The translations under genes were made by a program, and so were the position numbers. DNA of 64,000 bases. Origin: Zhengitettix transpicula (lineage: Eukaryota > Arthropoda > Insecta > Orthoptera > Tetrigidae). This document shows positions 12,110 to 24,575 of this stretch, one piece after another. The DNA lies in NCBI GenBank assembly GCA_037074705.1, contig CM073591.1, positions 97,082,532-97,146,531 on the forward strand. Reading direction: 5' to 3'. Under the pieces are notes generated by a model. The model saw only the letters and a program-made list of their open reading frames with translations, was not told the DNA's origin and did no database searches. Within the stretch, counting starts at the first letter, position 1; every line of letters starts with the position of its first letter.

Positions 12110-13036
12110 TGTATTGTAGGGATTACAAATATGTAATGAAATATTAATGAATTGTAATGTTAATTGTTGGCGGCGTAACTTAGAGACCAAAGCATTGTTT
12201 GGTGCGAGAATTCAGAGACTATAATGAATGCTACGAATTGTTGTCTTGAAAGCTTATATAAGACGCTCAGAACTGGAGCGTCGACAGTTACTCAAATATT
12301 CAGGGAGGAGTATGTAGAAAGTTAGTCAGATATTAAGTGGTTGAGTGTGTTTGGGAGCAGTCCGGAGAACACAGATATTCAGGGAGCAGGTTGTGTTTTT
12401 GGAGGTCTTGGCGAAACAGTCGAACTACAGTACAGTCAGAGAGCGGCGTGTGTTGTGAGAAACAGTCAGTCAAAGTTGGCCGAATTCAGTAAAATGCAGG
12501 CTAAACATCAACACCTTTTATATGAAAGATATTCACAGCAAACTAAGTGTAACAATACGAATTCAGCGAAGTAGAAAGGAACCCAAAGTGTTGGAGAGTA
12601 AGGCAAGAATAAAATCAATGCTATGAATAATACAAATTAAATAATCACGTGCGCACAAACCCAGAGCAGCTCTAAATAAATGGTATGTAAAAAATACTTT
12701 CTTCTGTAAACTTTTACGTAAATATCGTTTACCGACATATTTGTATAACTTTGCCAGATTTGTATAAATTTTCAGATTACTAAGTTTTTGTTATTGGTAT
12801 AAATTCTGTTATTGTAAATTTAATTTTTTTTACTGTCTTTAATAGAGCCCCTATGAGGGGCCCTGAAACATAGATTCTCATAAAGCTGAGGCATTTACTT
12901 AACAATATAAAATGTAAATTCAACAAAGTCCAAATTTGTGAAATAAATAATTTTTGATATCTTTCAAAATATTGGCTTAATTTCGATTTCTTTCCTTTGT
13001 ACCATTTAATTAAAAGTAATTACGGCAACACATTTA
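12110..13036 (+). mobile_element. LTR-like promoter element, distant relative of the TA-targeted LTRs
   Basis: It contains a good core promoter: TATATAAG at 12255-12262, with an initiator-like CAGTTAC about 30 bases downstream (12285). A GC-richer leader follows, then a hairpin-containing block ending in GGGGCCCTGAAA (near 12,845-12,870). That block resembles the CCCAGT...CCCTGAGA block of the solo LTRs. AATAAA signals occur near 12,675 and 12,940. This order of U3, TATA, leader and poly(A) is what an LTR would show. Ends are uncertain: the left edge may be near the TGTAATG at about 12,156, and the right edge abuts the (TA)n tract before the next LTR. A 77-codon frame at 12341-12574 lies in the leader and shows no domain. 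Confidence 0.4.
12255..12262 (+). promoter_or_regulatory. TATA box of the LTR-like element
   Basis: TATATAAG lies about 30 bases upstream of an initiator-like CAGTTAC, the canonical spacing for RNA polymerase II. The adjacent sequence switches from AT-rich to GC-richer at the expected start. Activity is not shown. Confidence 0.5.
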
Positions 13037-13053
13037 TATATATATATATATAT

Positions 13054-13989
13054 TGTAATGCCAATTAATTAGGCCATCAATTGTTAGCGAATAAATTGTT
13101 AGCGGTATTTTGAGCGACAAAAAGCGACATTAGCATTGATCTCTGTTGCTTTGAGAAAATTCCGAAATGGAAATGCGCGCTCAAACTCGAGAGGCACTAG
13201 GATAGTTAGTTGGTGCTGAAAGATTGATGTGGACGGATGAAGTTTTGAGTCAGCAGCCAGAAAGGACAGCAAGTGGTCGTGTCAGAAACATAGTCGAGAC
13301 GATCTAAAGTATTTAAAAGTAAAGTTAGTTTCTGTCAGCAGCAAGGAGCGGAATAGCAGAGTCTACATTTAGGACCAGCCACAAGATAATTCACATTTAA
13401 AACAAATCTTTACTGAGCTACGTTGCAGTTTAAATCGAAATCAGTAAAAGACTAATAAATTAGCAACTCGTAAGAATCCTTTATGGCAAGCAGACATCAG
13501 ATAACTGATAATTAGGAGGACCATCCGAGTTCCTTGGAGCCAAGAAATTCCATTTCGATTCAAATAGTGTAGAATCTGTGAGTCTACATTTAGAATCAGT
13601 GTAAAATGTTGCAATAGTGTACTTCTGAAGCTACAGAGAATGCTGGTACCAGACGAACAGTATGTAAGTAACAAAAAGCAAAACTATGATAATATTGCAA
13701 ACGATAATTAAAGGATAGAGTCAGATTTCGTTCGTTCGTTCGCTTTCTTCTAGTTTTCTTTCATTGATCGACTTATTGTTTTAATTTTAAGCAAATAATA
13801 TATTCAATTGTTAATTAGTCAAATTCTGCTTTTATCCTGGCATATTAAAATTTTAATTGTAATTGTTTTGATTATTCAAGCCACAATTTGATAATAAATT
13901 GTATTTTATTTGTAAATTCTTGTTTAATCATTCATTTAATCCTTTTGATTCATATTTCATTTAATCAAGGCTATTAGTTGATTATTATA
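13054..13989 (+). mobile_element. TA-targeted solo LTR (copy B)
   Basis: It starts TGTAATGCCAATTAATTAGG directly after a (TA)n run and ends ATTATTATA before ATATATAT, so the terminal CA has mutated to TA. GGTACCAGAC followed by GTAAGTAAC (near 13,649-13,675) and the GTCAGATTTCGTTC block are retained. The CCCTGAGA block near the 3' end is too diverged to recognise. Length is 936 bases. The minus-strand open frame inside it is a shadow, not a gene. Confidence 0.6.
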
Positions 13990-14308
13990 ATATATATATT
14001 GGTGACACCCATTTATGTAATAAAAGGATTTTATAAATTATTTAATATTTGTATTGTCAGAGTAATATTGTGGCCCAGATGTTACAGGCAACAGAATGTG
14101 GAGTTTTCAGACAGTACTATTGTCGGAAATGTGTATTGTTGAAAGCGGTAGGCTTGAAGTTAGTCAATCAGATCGTTTCCAGAGGCGGTTTGACTAAACG
14201 TGTTGTTCTTTTGGTTAGATAAAGCTGAACGAGAGAGAGAAAACAAAAACACGTATCTCGGTACAACCTACCCTGCAACACCCTTAGAATATTTTGAGAC
14301 CTTTTATG

Positions 14309-14310
<2 letters not shown>

Positions 14311-14384
<74 letters not shown>
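14311..14384. repeat. Compound microsatellite (TA)n-(TG)n-(TATG)n
   Basis: A TA run to about 14348 passes into a TG run (14351-14369) and then TATG units to about 14384. Confidence 0.95.
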
Positions 14385-15372
14385 CAATGAAGAAGAACAA
14401 GAATGGCTAATTCAGATAATGACCCGCATTTTTAATTATTAGCCTATAAAAATCAATTTATGTTTAAATTAATTTATTTTATAAGTATTAATGATTATGA
14501 ATTGTTTAGCGACAGTTGGAAACAGCTGGTAATAATGGAAATGTAAATTCTTACGCAGTGGAACAGACATTTTTATTGGTTAATTTTTCCATGCCACAAT
14601 TTGATATAAATTATCTGGTTGGTACATTTATCAGAATTACGGAAGGTGCTTCTGCGATGGTCTAGCGAGCAAAAATGTCACGCAAAGTGGAGGGTCACCA
14701 TGACTAGTGAAAAGCCGGATTCCGTTAAGAGATTATTTTAATATTTCAGTTATTAGTGCAAAGTATTAAATTGGACTACCAAATTCTATAATTTATCTCC
14801 AAGTTGAAGGAGGAACAAAGGTAGTTACTAAGCGAAACGCGTACGCTGCAGATGGCTCGTTCAAATTCGCATGGGACGAATTAGTCAATCCAGTTCTCTG
14901 CGTCGCTCTTCTTGGTAGCAGGAATATACGCGCTATCCCGAGAACCATCTTAGGATTAACATGTGACTAACTTATATATAATCTGTGACTTTAGTTGGTT
15001 AATGGTTACATTATTGTGAGATTGGATATTTTAATTATTGTAAATATTATTTCAAAACATTGGGTTATTTATATTGAACTGGCATGTATGTTTCTAAGTA
15101 GTATATAAGTATTTCAATTATATATATTGTATAATTTAAATAATTTATAGCATGTTAATATGTTTCTAACTCAGATGAATGTCACATTCATGCAACGTTG
15201 ATGTAATGATAGCTTATATCGGATTTTATTATCGCAATACAACTAGGTTTTTAATTATTTCTTAATTTATGAAAATGAATCTGCTTTACACGTAGAAGGT
15301 CAGGTAAGAAAGCAATGTTGACCGAAACGATCTCAACAGTTACGCTGATTTTTTACTGAGTTATTCAATCAA
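14385..15372. other. Intronic DNA, no gene seen
   Basis: A GC-richer unique patch (about 14,640-14,960) lacks an open frame above 60 codons and has no recognised motif. Confidence 0.45.
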
Positions 15373-15389
15373 TATATATATATATATAT

Positions 15390-16415
15390 TGTAATATTTA
15401 CTAATGATGCCTTTAATTTGCCCCACGTTGTGGTAGCCATTTTGTAATAAACACTAATGATGGGACTTTTAAACGAAAATAATGTATATTCAACAAACAA
15501 AATATTTATTGGCAATAATTTAAACAATTACAAATTTAATTATATCTCAGACTCTCAGGGTCATAACTGGGTTTGATAATGGCGAATCATTATATTTATA
15601 ATTTTATTAACAATTTACAATTAAAGAAAAAAAGTTACTTGCCAATTAAATTAGAACAAAATTTAATTGTGAACGAAACTAAAAAGATTTACTCTTATAA
15701 ACAATTTTAAGAAGAGAACGAAATCTGACGGCTTTCATTTAATCAGGTTTACATAATTAGTTGTTTTTATATTGTTACTCACGGCTGCCCAGCATTCCAG
15801 GATACCTTTAATTTTGGAAAACACTATTACGGGGTTTGCACTGCTTCCAAAACTCACAGATTCTAAATCAATATTTTTATATGTCGACAGGAACCCGGAT
15901 GATCCTCCTTTCGTCTCTCGGTAGTCCTTTGGCAAATTCTGTGATTCGTCGTTTGGGTTGTCTTTATTGTTCTGGCTGGCTATGTGCACAAAAACTGCTT
16001 TTTTACTTAGCAGGTTTTGTCGTTATGCTGTAGTCAATGTTAATTTTGTCCTGAGAAAAATGTTCAGGGACAAATCAACTCTGTTGAATGCTAATTCTCA
16101 ATATTTCTCTGCAAACTGTATTTCACCTTGCCTTCCTGCTAGCTGCTCTATCGTATCCAATTATCAGTTCTTACTTCGATGACGTCCCACTGCAAAACTT
16201 CCTCAATATCTTAATGCGACCTGTATCTGACCAAACCTTCCTGCCAACTAACTCCCGTCTCGCAATTGTAGCGCGCATCATTCATTTTGCGGGCCTTCCG
16301 ACAAAGGAAACAGTGGTTGGCTTGTCTATTGTTGTTAAGTTCTGGACACAAAGGATTTCTCTAACAATTTAAATTTTCAAATTCACAATTAATGTCTTAA
16401 TTAATTGGCATTACA
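15390..16415 (-). mobile_element. TA-targeted solo LTR (copy C) with PBS-like tail
   Basis: In the reverse orientation it begins TGTAATGCCAATTAATTAAG and ends TTACA, flanked by (TA)n on both sides. On the minus strand the 3' part carries an internal TTACA (near 15,450). TGGCTACCACAACGTGGGGC follows it, then about 25 more bases and the true end TTACA. The retained block ACCCAGT...CCTGAGA is at about 15,550-15,580. The length (1,026) exceeds copy A partly because of this tail. Short open frames on both strands have no domains. Confidence 0.62.
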
Positions 16416-18340
16416 ATATATATGTTTAATTTCTATGTCAATTTTCTCATTTTAACGTTTGTATAAACTGTCTTTAAACGTGAAGTCTAGAACTTCTTAA
16501 ATATATTGCACATACAGACAAAGAAAAAGAAAAAAAATTGAGACCTGTTGTGTATATTTTCACGAAAGGAACAAGTTAGTGTCAGTTCTTTATTAAGACT
16601 TGGAGCTCGCCAACCACGGTACTAGGATATTTCACAAAATTTAATAACAACGGGTTTATGTGAATGGAGCTCTACCGCAGTTGTATTCTGTTACGATATC
16701 TCGCGATAGGTGAAACCCGAACCGTAGCCATACAAAGAGAATAATCGAATGAAAACGGCCACCAGATAATGTTTGATGACAACGAATATTGGTCGTGACG
16801 CTTTTTTTAAGTGCTGTAACCGTTTGGTGTGAAGGATTAATATTTTGGTGTCAGTTAAACTTGAAAAGGAGTCAAGCAGCTACAATAAATTTAATAAAAT
16901 TTTAGTAAAATCAAATTCACCAAGCATAGTTTTAAGTAATTGCTCCTCATCAGAATTATTTACTTTGAAGAGTGGAAACTCTCTGTTATACACAAGAAAA
17001 AAGCTTACAGAAGTCTTAAACATTTATGATATTATACGAATCTGTATTTTCAGTAACGTTATTATATAACGAATCTTTTTAAAATAGGAGTCGATACTGA
17101 TAACAATTTTGTACAATTCAAATTATACCCATTCTTTTGCAAGAAGTAATTATGTCAGAATATAAAATATTTAATCGTTATAAATGAATGATAATATAAT
17201 ACGAACTTAATATTAGATTTTATAGGTCTTTATTTTGATTTACTCATTGTGGTTCGTAATTCAAATAGCAATTATCAATTGTAATAACTGATTCTAGGGA
17301 AGGACGGTAGTGAAGAAAGTTCGTTGTTAATTTCCTGTAAACATTTATATTACTCATTTCAAGCGCGGTTTGCTTAAAAAAATCAGATTATAATATTATT
17401 ATTATTGGAAATTCATAAAAGTTCATTGATCTAAAACTACAGTTGTGAAATGCATGCTATTTCAAAATAAAATTATTTTAGAGAAAAAATTGGTTAAAAT
17501 ATACTTAATTGTAAAACGCGTAGTTTAGGAATTTACTTTAAGTTTTTATTTTATATTCAAAATATTATACAGTAAAATTTTAAAACATTGAACAATTCAC
17601 CGACATTTCTAAGGTTATTAAATTTCTAAATATTAAATTGTCTGGCAAAACAATTCTTAATTATAAAAAATTATGTATGCAAACTAGAATATCGGGTTAA
17701 TTCAAAACTACTGAAGGTAGAAACGTGTGAATTTGTATAATTTTTTTATGAATCCATCATGAACTAATTCTTATAGATGTGTCTCCTGACGAAGTGATGA
17801 GTTTTTAAGTGGTGAAAGTACATTTCAACTAATAAAAAGGTCGTATTCAAAGCGGCTTGAGGACCTTATAATTACTCTGAAATCCCATGAAATGCCGTAA
17901 TCCATTTTAGTATTTCCAAGAAACTCTGATCTTATAATTTCTTTTGACTCGACACATCTTCAACTTTTTTTTTTTTACGAAATCAGAGTTCGTATCAAAT
18001 TTGCTGAATGTGATACCAATGTCAGTTTTGGTTATCTTCTTTCCATATAACACACGGGACTATTTAAACCATTTGTCTGCCAGACAAAATGCTATTTTTC
18101 CCTTTCTGTAAAGCTACAACTCCGAGAATTATCTTAACGAAGTGAAGTTGTTTGAGATATTACCGAGTAAATATTATCTTCTTAATCGGCGCAGAGTATC
18201 TTTTCCGCCACTGAAAGACGATCTTACATGCTAACTGATCTCTTAAAGAAACGCTGTACTAAACTCGGGCCGTCTATATATGTGCATAATTATATTTAGT
18301 CATTTTGTAGCAATATTCATCTCCTAATAAATAACATAGA
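16416..18340. other. Intronic DNA, no gene seen
   Basis: No recognised gene or repeat. A motif of the CTGACGA...GAAA type is at 17786-17818 (see findings). Confidence 0.45.
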
Positions 18341-18344
18341 CTGT

Positions 18345-18890
18345 TAGTTTGTGTGTGAGAGTGTTCTTATGTATGCTCCGCATAAAAATCTACACGCGAG
18401 GAAAAAATTACAGCAAATTTCGTACAAGTGTTGCTTGGACAGGGTTGAAATTTTCAAACATGCTAAAACAGCCGATATTTGCGTCGGATAAATATTTTTC
18501 GGAGTCAATCAGATTTATAATGTTTCCCACGATGTATATTGAGTATAATTCAACCGGTTTCGGCATGGGAGGGGAGCACTTTTAGTGGTGGGGGTGGAGG
18601 CGCGTTACGAGAAATTAATGCGAAAACAACTGTGATTGGAGGCTAATCTGGGGTTATGGATATCGCAGAGTTTAAGTATGACATTACCCTTGACGTTTAA
18701 CTCCCACGGGTGGGGGGAAATTTTTCAAACATGTTAAAACGGCCGATATATTCGTTAAAAGAAACTTTTTCGGGGTCAATCAGGTAGGTATCGTTTCTCC
18801 AGATATTTTAGTCAATAATTACAATTCCTTTCTGGATGGGAGGGTAGTGACTTTAGGGAAGGGGTGGAGGGGACTGAAACCTTTGTGTAC
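18345..18890 (-). repeat. R3 family: two iterated units with RTE-like tail
   Basis: In minus orientation this is a pair of about 271-base units. Each carries CATGTTTGAAAA..TTTC(A/C)ACCCC, a cytosine-rich stretch and the ATCGGC(C/T)GTTTTA segment. At the low-coordinate end is the 3' tail, marked by TCGCGTGTAGATTTTTATGC and a short acaca-rich run. It is degenerate, without a coding frame. Confidence 0.6.
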
Positions 18891-19194
18891 ATAAATTGTA
18901 TAAGAGTAAAGTAATTATTTTGAATTAGAAGACTCGGAGGTTTATATCATTATAAATAACACGAGTCACATAAATAATATTACACGGAATAAGTTGCCAA
19001 CACACAATGCTCCTGTATGTCCTTTCAAAGCATAAAGAAATTTCAATCAAGGTACCTTACAACTTACGAAAATTCACTGTGGGAGATTCCTTTTTTTCGT
19101 TAATTATGAAAAAGTTAAAAATGTCTATCATTAGTTTTTCTCGTTACTGAGATATCACGGGAAATAATAAAGGTCTGACATGAAAATAACCGCG
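18891..19194. other. Intronic spacer, no feature seen
   Basis: AT-rich DNA between an R3 block and an R1 copy, with no recognised feature. Confidence 0.45.
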
Positions 19195-19731
19195 AAAACA
19201 AGGTTGTCTGCGAGGGCTATTCTCTCGCAGGCAGTACCTTATAGGATAACAGGAGAGGGCTACCTTTGGGGATGCCTTTTCCTCTCCGTTTTTGAACTAC
19301 GGATCCCACAAGTCGAGGCACCTCGGTATGTTTTGAGAGGTGTATGTTCCGGGGACACAGACCTTGGGCATACGGTAAGAGTTGTTCGCTGTTCCCATTA
19401 GAACAGTCGGCCAGCTGCCTCCTAAATTGGTCGAGGTACGGAGAAGGAAATTCTGCGTCCCCACAGCAAACTCCTCTCCCGCTATCGGAAGGGCGTGGGA
19501 CAAGTACCCAATGCCCGACCTACCTGATGCAGGTTTTTCTAGGGTTTTCCCTGCATTACTTTTAGGCGAATGCCGGGTAGGATCCTTAAATTGTAGCCCG
19601 GGGGCCCTAGTTATCCCTTGGCTACATTCCTCTGCCCTTCCGCATCCCCCCTTTCTAATCCCTTCCTATGCTATTAAAGGGGAGTTGCCACCATGTGTAT
19701 TACCCTCATGTAGCCTGTTACCCTAAAAAAA
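19195..19731 (+). repeat. R1 family: near-full copy
   Basis: This copy begins in the second of the two 5' hairpins (CTGCGAG...CTCTCGCAGGCAG near 19,208-19,236), covers the whole body and ends TACCCTAAAAAAA. It holds the longest open frame of the family (19382-19726, 114 codons). Frames in other registers and on the opposite strand are open over the same DNA, so I infer it is noncoding. Confidence 0.75.
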
Positions 19732-20212
19732 CGAGAAAGCAACTGACTTTGGTTACAAATAAATCGTTTTGTGGTTTCCTCGCTTGAATAAGTAATTAAT
19801 TATGACGTTTAAGTTGACGTTCAGCCCCCATCGGCGTAGAGAATAGAAATTAGTGTCTAATCCTGGTTATTCCGTGTCAATGAGATGATCAGTGGTAATG
19901 CCGATTCTGGACATGAGAAGAAGCTACTAATAAAATATTTGTAATGACTAACCGTTTAGAACCGAATTACTTCCTTCTCCATTCTAAAATAAGATTGTAT
20001 AAATAAGTAGCCGGACAATCAGCTAGCCTATTTTTTAAATAAAATTCAAGGATTACTCACAGTAATACCAGAACGCAACGAGCATTTAAAAATCAGGATT
20101 AAACAAAATTTTGAAATTCCAAACTTTCAGTTGGATACTTGACATCTTGATAATGCTTACGGTATTATATCTTTGGTTTCTTGTGTGTTATTTATGATCG
20201 ATAATTTTTTTA

Positions 20213-20397
20213 ATTATCCATTTAGTTTAAGGGTTCTTTTTTTATGTTTTAACATTGATAAATGTCTAAAATTGTTTTAAAAAAATTGTAATTTATTTTA
20301 AAATATTATCCATTTAGTTTATAGGTTCCTTTTTTATGTTTTAACATTGATAAAGGTCTAAAATTGTTTTAAAAAAATTGTAATTTATTTTAAAACG
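20213..20397. repeat. 92-base tandem duplication
   Basis: Two adjacent copies, starting at 20213 and 20305, begin ATTATCCATTTAGTTTA and end AATTTATTTTAAAA. Only a few substitutions separate them. AT-rich and noncoding. Confidence 0.85.
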
Positions 20398-20423
20398 TTC
20401 TGGTCATTGTTTGACAATAAACG

Positions 20424-20832
20424 TTTTTTTAGGGCAACAGGCTACATGAGGGTGATCCACATTGGGCAACTCCCCTTTAATAGCATAGGAAGGGATTGGA
20501 AAGGGGGGATGCGGAAGGGTAGAGGAAGGTAGCCAAGGGTTACTATGGCCCCCGGGCTATGGTTTAAGGATCCTACCTTGCATTCGCCTAAAGAAATGCA
20601 GGGAAAACCCTAGAAAAACCTTTATCGGGTAGGTCGGGCATTGGGTACTTGTCCCACGACCTTCCGATAGCGAGAGAGGAGTTTTCTGTGGGGACGCAGC
20701 ATTCCCTTCTCCGTGCCTCGACCACTTTAGGAGGCAGCTGGCCGACTATTCCAATGGGAATAGCGAACAACTCTTACCGTATGCCCAAGGTCTGTGACCC
20801 CGGAACATACACCTCTCAAAAAAGGCCGAGGT
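20424..20832 (-). repeat. R1 family copy, inverted
   Basis: A minus-strand copy whose T-run (20424-20430) corresponds to the A-tail. It runs through the common body to the GAGAGGTGTATGTTCCGGGG and GGCCGAG head. It is 5' truncated before the hairpins and lies head to head with the next copy. Confidence 0.78.
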
Positions 20833-20870
20833 AATAGATTAACGTTTTACGTATTCTCATTAACCTTACA

Positions 20871-21431
20871 GCCTGCGAGAGGATTCTCTTGCAGGTAACC
20901 TGCGAGGAATGTTCTCTCGAAGGCAGAACCTTTTAGGAGAGATACGAAGGGGCTACCTTTGGGGATGCCTTTTCCTCTCCGTTTTTGAACTAAGGTTCCC
21001 ACAAGCCGAGGCACCTCGGCCTGTTCTGAGAGGTGTATGTTCCGGGCTCACAGACCTTGGGCATACGGTAAGAGTTATCCGCTATTCGCATTGGAATAGT
21101 CGGTCAGATGCCTCCTAAACTAGTCGAGGCACGGAGAAGGGAATGCTGCGTCCCCACAGCAAACTCCTTTCCCGCTAACGGAAGGGCGTGGGACAAGTAC
21201 CCAATGCCCGACCTACCTGCTGCAGGTTTTTCTAGGGTTTTACCTGCATTTCTATAGGCGAATGCCGGGTAGGATCCTTAAACCAAAGTCCGGGGGCCCT
21301 AGTAACCCTTGGCTACCTTCCTCTACCCTTCCACATCCCCCCTTTCAAATCCCTTCCTATGCTATTAAAGGGGAGTTGCCCAACGTGGATCACCCTCATG
21401 TAGCCTGTTGCCCTAAAAAAAACAAAAAAAA
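20871..21431 (+). repeat. R1 family: full copy with twin 5' hairpins
   Basis: It starts with the paired palindromes GCCTGCGAGAG...CTTGCAGG and CCTGCGAGG...TCTCGAAGGC (20871-20925), slightly mutated from the 2478-2529 version. The full body follows, with an A-rich tail ending near 21431. Its 3' end is included in the 225-base duplication. Confidence 0.78.
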
Positions 21432-21732
21432 CGTATTCTCATTGTTAACACAACTGTAGTGTCTAATGTTTTTTCGTTAGTTTTATTTAATTAAATAGTG
21501 AAGAACGTTATATATATATATATATATATACCCTTGGCTACCTTCCTCTACCCTTCCACATCCCCCCTTTCAAATCCCTTCCTATGCTATTAAAGGGGAG
21601 TTGCCCAACGTGGATCACCCTCATGTAGCCTGTTGCCCTAAAAAAAACAAAAAAAACGTATTCTCATTGTTAACACAACTGTAGTGTCTAATGTTTTTTC
21701 GTTAGTTTTATTTAATTAAATAGTGAAGAACG

Positions 21733-21754
<22 letters not shown>
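21305..21754 (+). repeat. 225-base tandem duplication across an R1 3' end and flank
   Basis: Unit 1 (21305-21529) runs from ACCCTTGGCTACCTTCCTCT in the R1 3' end through the A-tail, the flank ATTCTCATTGTTAACACAAC and a (TA)n run. Unit 2 (21530-21754) repeats it essentially without change, with a longer (TA)n. Since the flank is duplicated along with the R1 end, this is a segmental duplication after insertion and not a second insertion. Confidence 0.9.
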
Positions 21755-21772
<18 letters not shown>

Positions 21773-21774
<2 letters not shown>

Positions 21775-23489
21775 CTATTACTTACTGAAATATAAACTAA
21801 TTTTTACAATGTCATATAGTGTTCCTACGCCGTCTAATTTCGACTCACGACCACAAAAACTGCGTAACTAGATTCAAATAATTATTTACGTATTATGTAA
21901 AGTTTCATTCTCCACATTACCACATAAATAGCAGATTTTAGGCTGCATGCCTCAAGACGGAGGCTTTGCAGCAATGAAATATCACTTATGAAGTCGTTTC
22001 AGATTTCCGCAGAGTGTACGTTTTGGAGTCGAGAATTGATAGTTATTGTAGTGATAAGAAGTAACATTAGGGTCCGGCGTTTTTCCTCAGATGATGAAGG
22101 CGGAGAAGTGGGACCACTTAACGACTTCTTTCATTTTGCTGAATAGGGAGAATGTCGAACGAGCGTTGGAGGGGGAGAGTGGATCGGTCCCATGCTGACG
22201 GCATACTTCCTTAACAAGACTGCAATCAATATTATCAACATTTATCATATTTCTGTTGTAATGGACATGTTCCTCTGGAGAAGCTCTGGCGATTATAACG
22301 TACGATATATTTTAACGTTTTGTGTTTAACACGTTAGACGGAGCACATGTGACAGGTGCTGCAAAAGATTAATAAATGAAAGAAAAAATAACAGATCAAA
22401 CGAAAAGGTTGGAAATAATATTAAAAGTAAAAACAAAACACTTACTAAAACATAAATATAAGAACTGTAAGTATTTGCTAGAATTATTTCTGCGAGTTGG
22501 ATATTCTCTTTTGGAAACGATAATATTTACAGAAAAAAAGAAACGAAAGAAAATTTTTATACTGAACTTTTACACAATTTACGGAAGATTCAAAGTTATC
22601 GCCGCGAATTGTATCGTATTTTTATTTATATGCAAATTTTTTGTAGCTGTAATCAATAGTATCAAAGAGAGAACAGTTTTGGAATGCAATGGAAGAGTTG
22701 CAATTACTAAAACAGTAGTCATAATTTCTTAAAATGATCGAAATAGATCCTTCCGCAGTCACGCGTATAAACACGCAATAATTTATTTCACGAACTTGTA
22801 TCGATAAGCACTTAATAATAGACTACAAAACAACGTTATAAAATATTATTATTATATGTATGCCGTATATGTTTTCGTTCATCAAATAAGATCTCTTAAA
22901 CTAATTATTTAAGTCTAAATCTATCAAATCTGTGTTAGATTTGAAATATAGTTTTCATTTTTTTGTACGTGATTGAAGATTGAGATCAGAAGTACAACAA
23001 AAATATTTCCACCGATGCAATTAATTTATTCCATAAAATCCATTATATACTGGTATTAACTAATTCTTGAAGGTAAACGGAAAAGTAATACTAAACAATT
23101 TATAACTTTTATTTAGTCACTAACTGAGTGCTCTGCGTGGCCCGGGTATGTATTTAAAATATCCTGGAGAAGGAATTGATTCGACACTAACTTCTTGCTA
23201 AAGACTTCATTTAGCCAGCATCAAAAGCGTCAATGTTTGGAACATCTTCCCACCTACGTTCTCCTCCCCGACCTAACCCCTCGGCATCTAACTTAGAATA
23301 AGCCTGGCTGCTGAGTGACGGTACTTTAACAACTTGGGAATTATTCTACTACATAAAATAAGAGTGTTAAAAAAATCACGCCAAATGAAAAATACTTGAT
23401 AACTTAAAAAGTCTAAAAATACTCATTAAGCAGTAAACAATACAACCTTTAACTACAAAGAGATCAAAATACAGCAGGTATCCTTAGAA
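21773..23489. other. Intronic DNA, no gene seen
   Basis: Includes a 118-codon AT- and lysine-rich open frame (22376-22732) without a recognisable domain. Unique GC-richer patches lie at about 22,000-22,200 and 23,110-23,330. No repeat family was recognised. Confidence 0.4.
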
Positions 23490-24575
23490 AATATCAACTA
23501 CATACCTTATGAGGGTCAAAATTACTCCAAGTAACTTTTCGCCAGCCTCGTCCACCTCAACCACGAGGAACATAGAATTTCATTAACCACCATGGTTAAT
23601 GTGAGAATTAAACTCAGCGACTCATATAACCCAGGAATCGACACCAATCTCTGTATTTTTGCATTATTTTTTATGTAAATCCCTTGCACCACTACCAGTA
23701 TGGTACGGGAGTTTCACTCACTTGTCTTTTGAAGTTCAAATTATACATTTACTAATTTTATAATAACACTAGGAAATTTAGCGGCCCCGAAAACGGCGTA
23801 TTCGACGCTTAATAATAGTCGTTTATTAGTGGTTTTAAAAATCACCCGCTCCACGTCCAATCCACCCCCAAGAGGTTCTTGGTGTATTAATTTCTCGGTA
23901 TTTGTTCCTGAATCATTAGTAGCATGTGAAAAAAGTTTGGTAAATATTGTTCTACGCGTTTAAGATTCTACACGTAAATTTATTTCGTCGCCTTCCACAT
24001 CTACTTCTGGTGGTTGAACTACATTTTATCCAGTTTGGTAAACTTCAGAATTAAAGTCAGTCACTTCCATAACCCCAGATTTTACACGAATCACGGTTTT
24101 TTACTTACTACTTTTATATAACGGCCTTTCATATCCTGCCCCCACCTAGGGGCTGAACTATAGCTTAACTGGCATAGTGAAAGTCAGACTTAAAACTCAT
24201 TGACTGCTATAACATTGAATTTGACAACAATCTTATGAACAGTTCATGTAACGCCTCACCACCCCCTCCCTTAGTGGTGCTGACCATGGTGTTGCTGACT
24301 TCCTAAGCTACAAGGGGTTGAAATTATACACTAAGAACATCTGGAGTGAAACTATTAATCTCATCGACCCAGAAAACTAACTATTCGATTCGACGCTCAA
24401 AACGGCCATTTTTGCATGGTTTTTTTTAATTCCATCCCGGATAATCCGTTTAGAGTTTCCTAATCCTTCGTAAGGCCTTTGAGGGCGTGCGCACAACTCA
24501 CCAAAGTTTCATCGCAATCGGATGAATGTGTCATAAAGGGGACACACACATAAAAACACAATTTCATTTTTGTAT
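23490..24575 (+). repeat. R3 family: iterated block with RTE-like 3' tail
   Basis: Three or more degenerate units carry recurrent landmarks: AATTAAACTCAGCGACT, CACCCCC-rich stretches, GGGGTTGAAATTATACACTA and ATCTCATCGACCC. The 3' end (about 24,505-24,575) reads CACCAAAGTTTCATCGCAAT, then an acacacata-rich run. That is the style of 3' end common in RTE-type LINEs and their non-autonomous derivatives. No coding frame survives. Confidence 0.6.

Noticed and set aside
19382..19726. 114-codon open frame in an R1 copy, echoed by 3131-3469
   Set aside because: Other frames and the opposite strand are equally open in R1, and other copies stop the frame at the same region through indels, so coding is unlikely.
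22376..22732. 118-codon Lys/Ile-rich open frame
   Set aside because: Composition follows the AT-rich DNA, with no recognisable domain, splice context or homologous motif.
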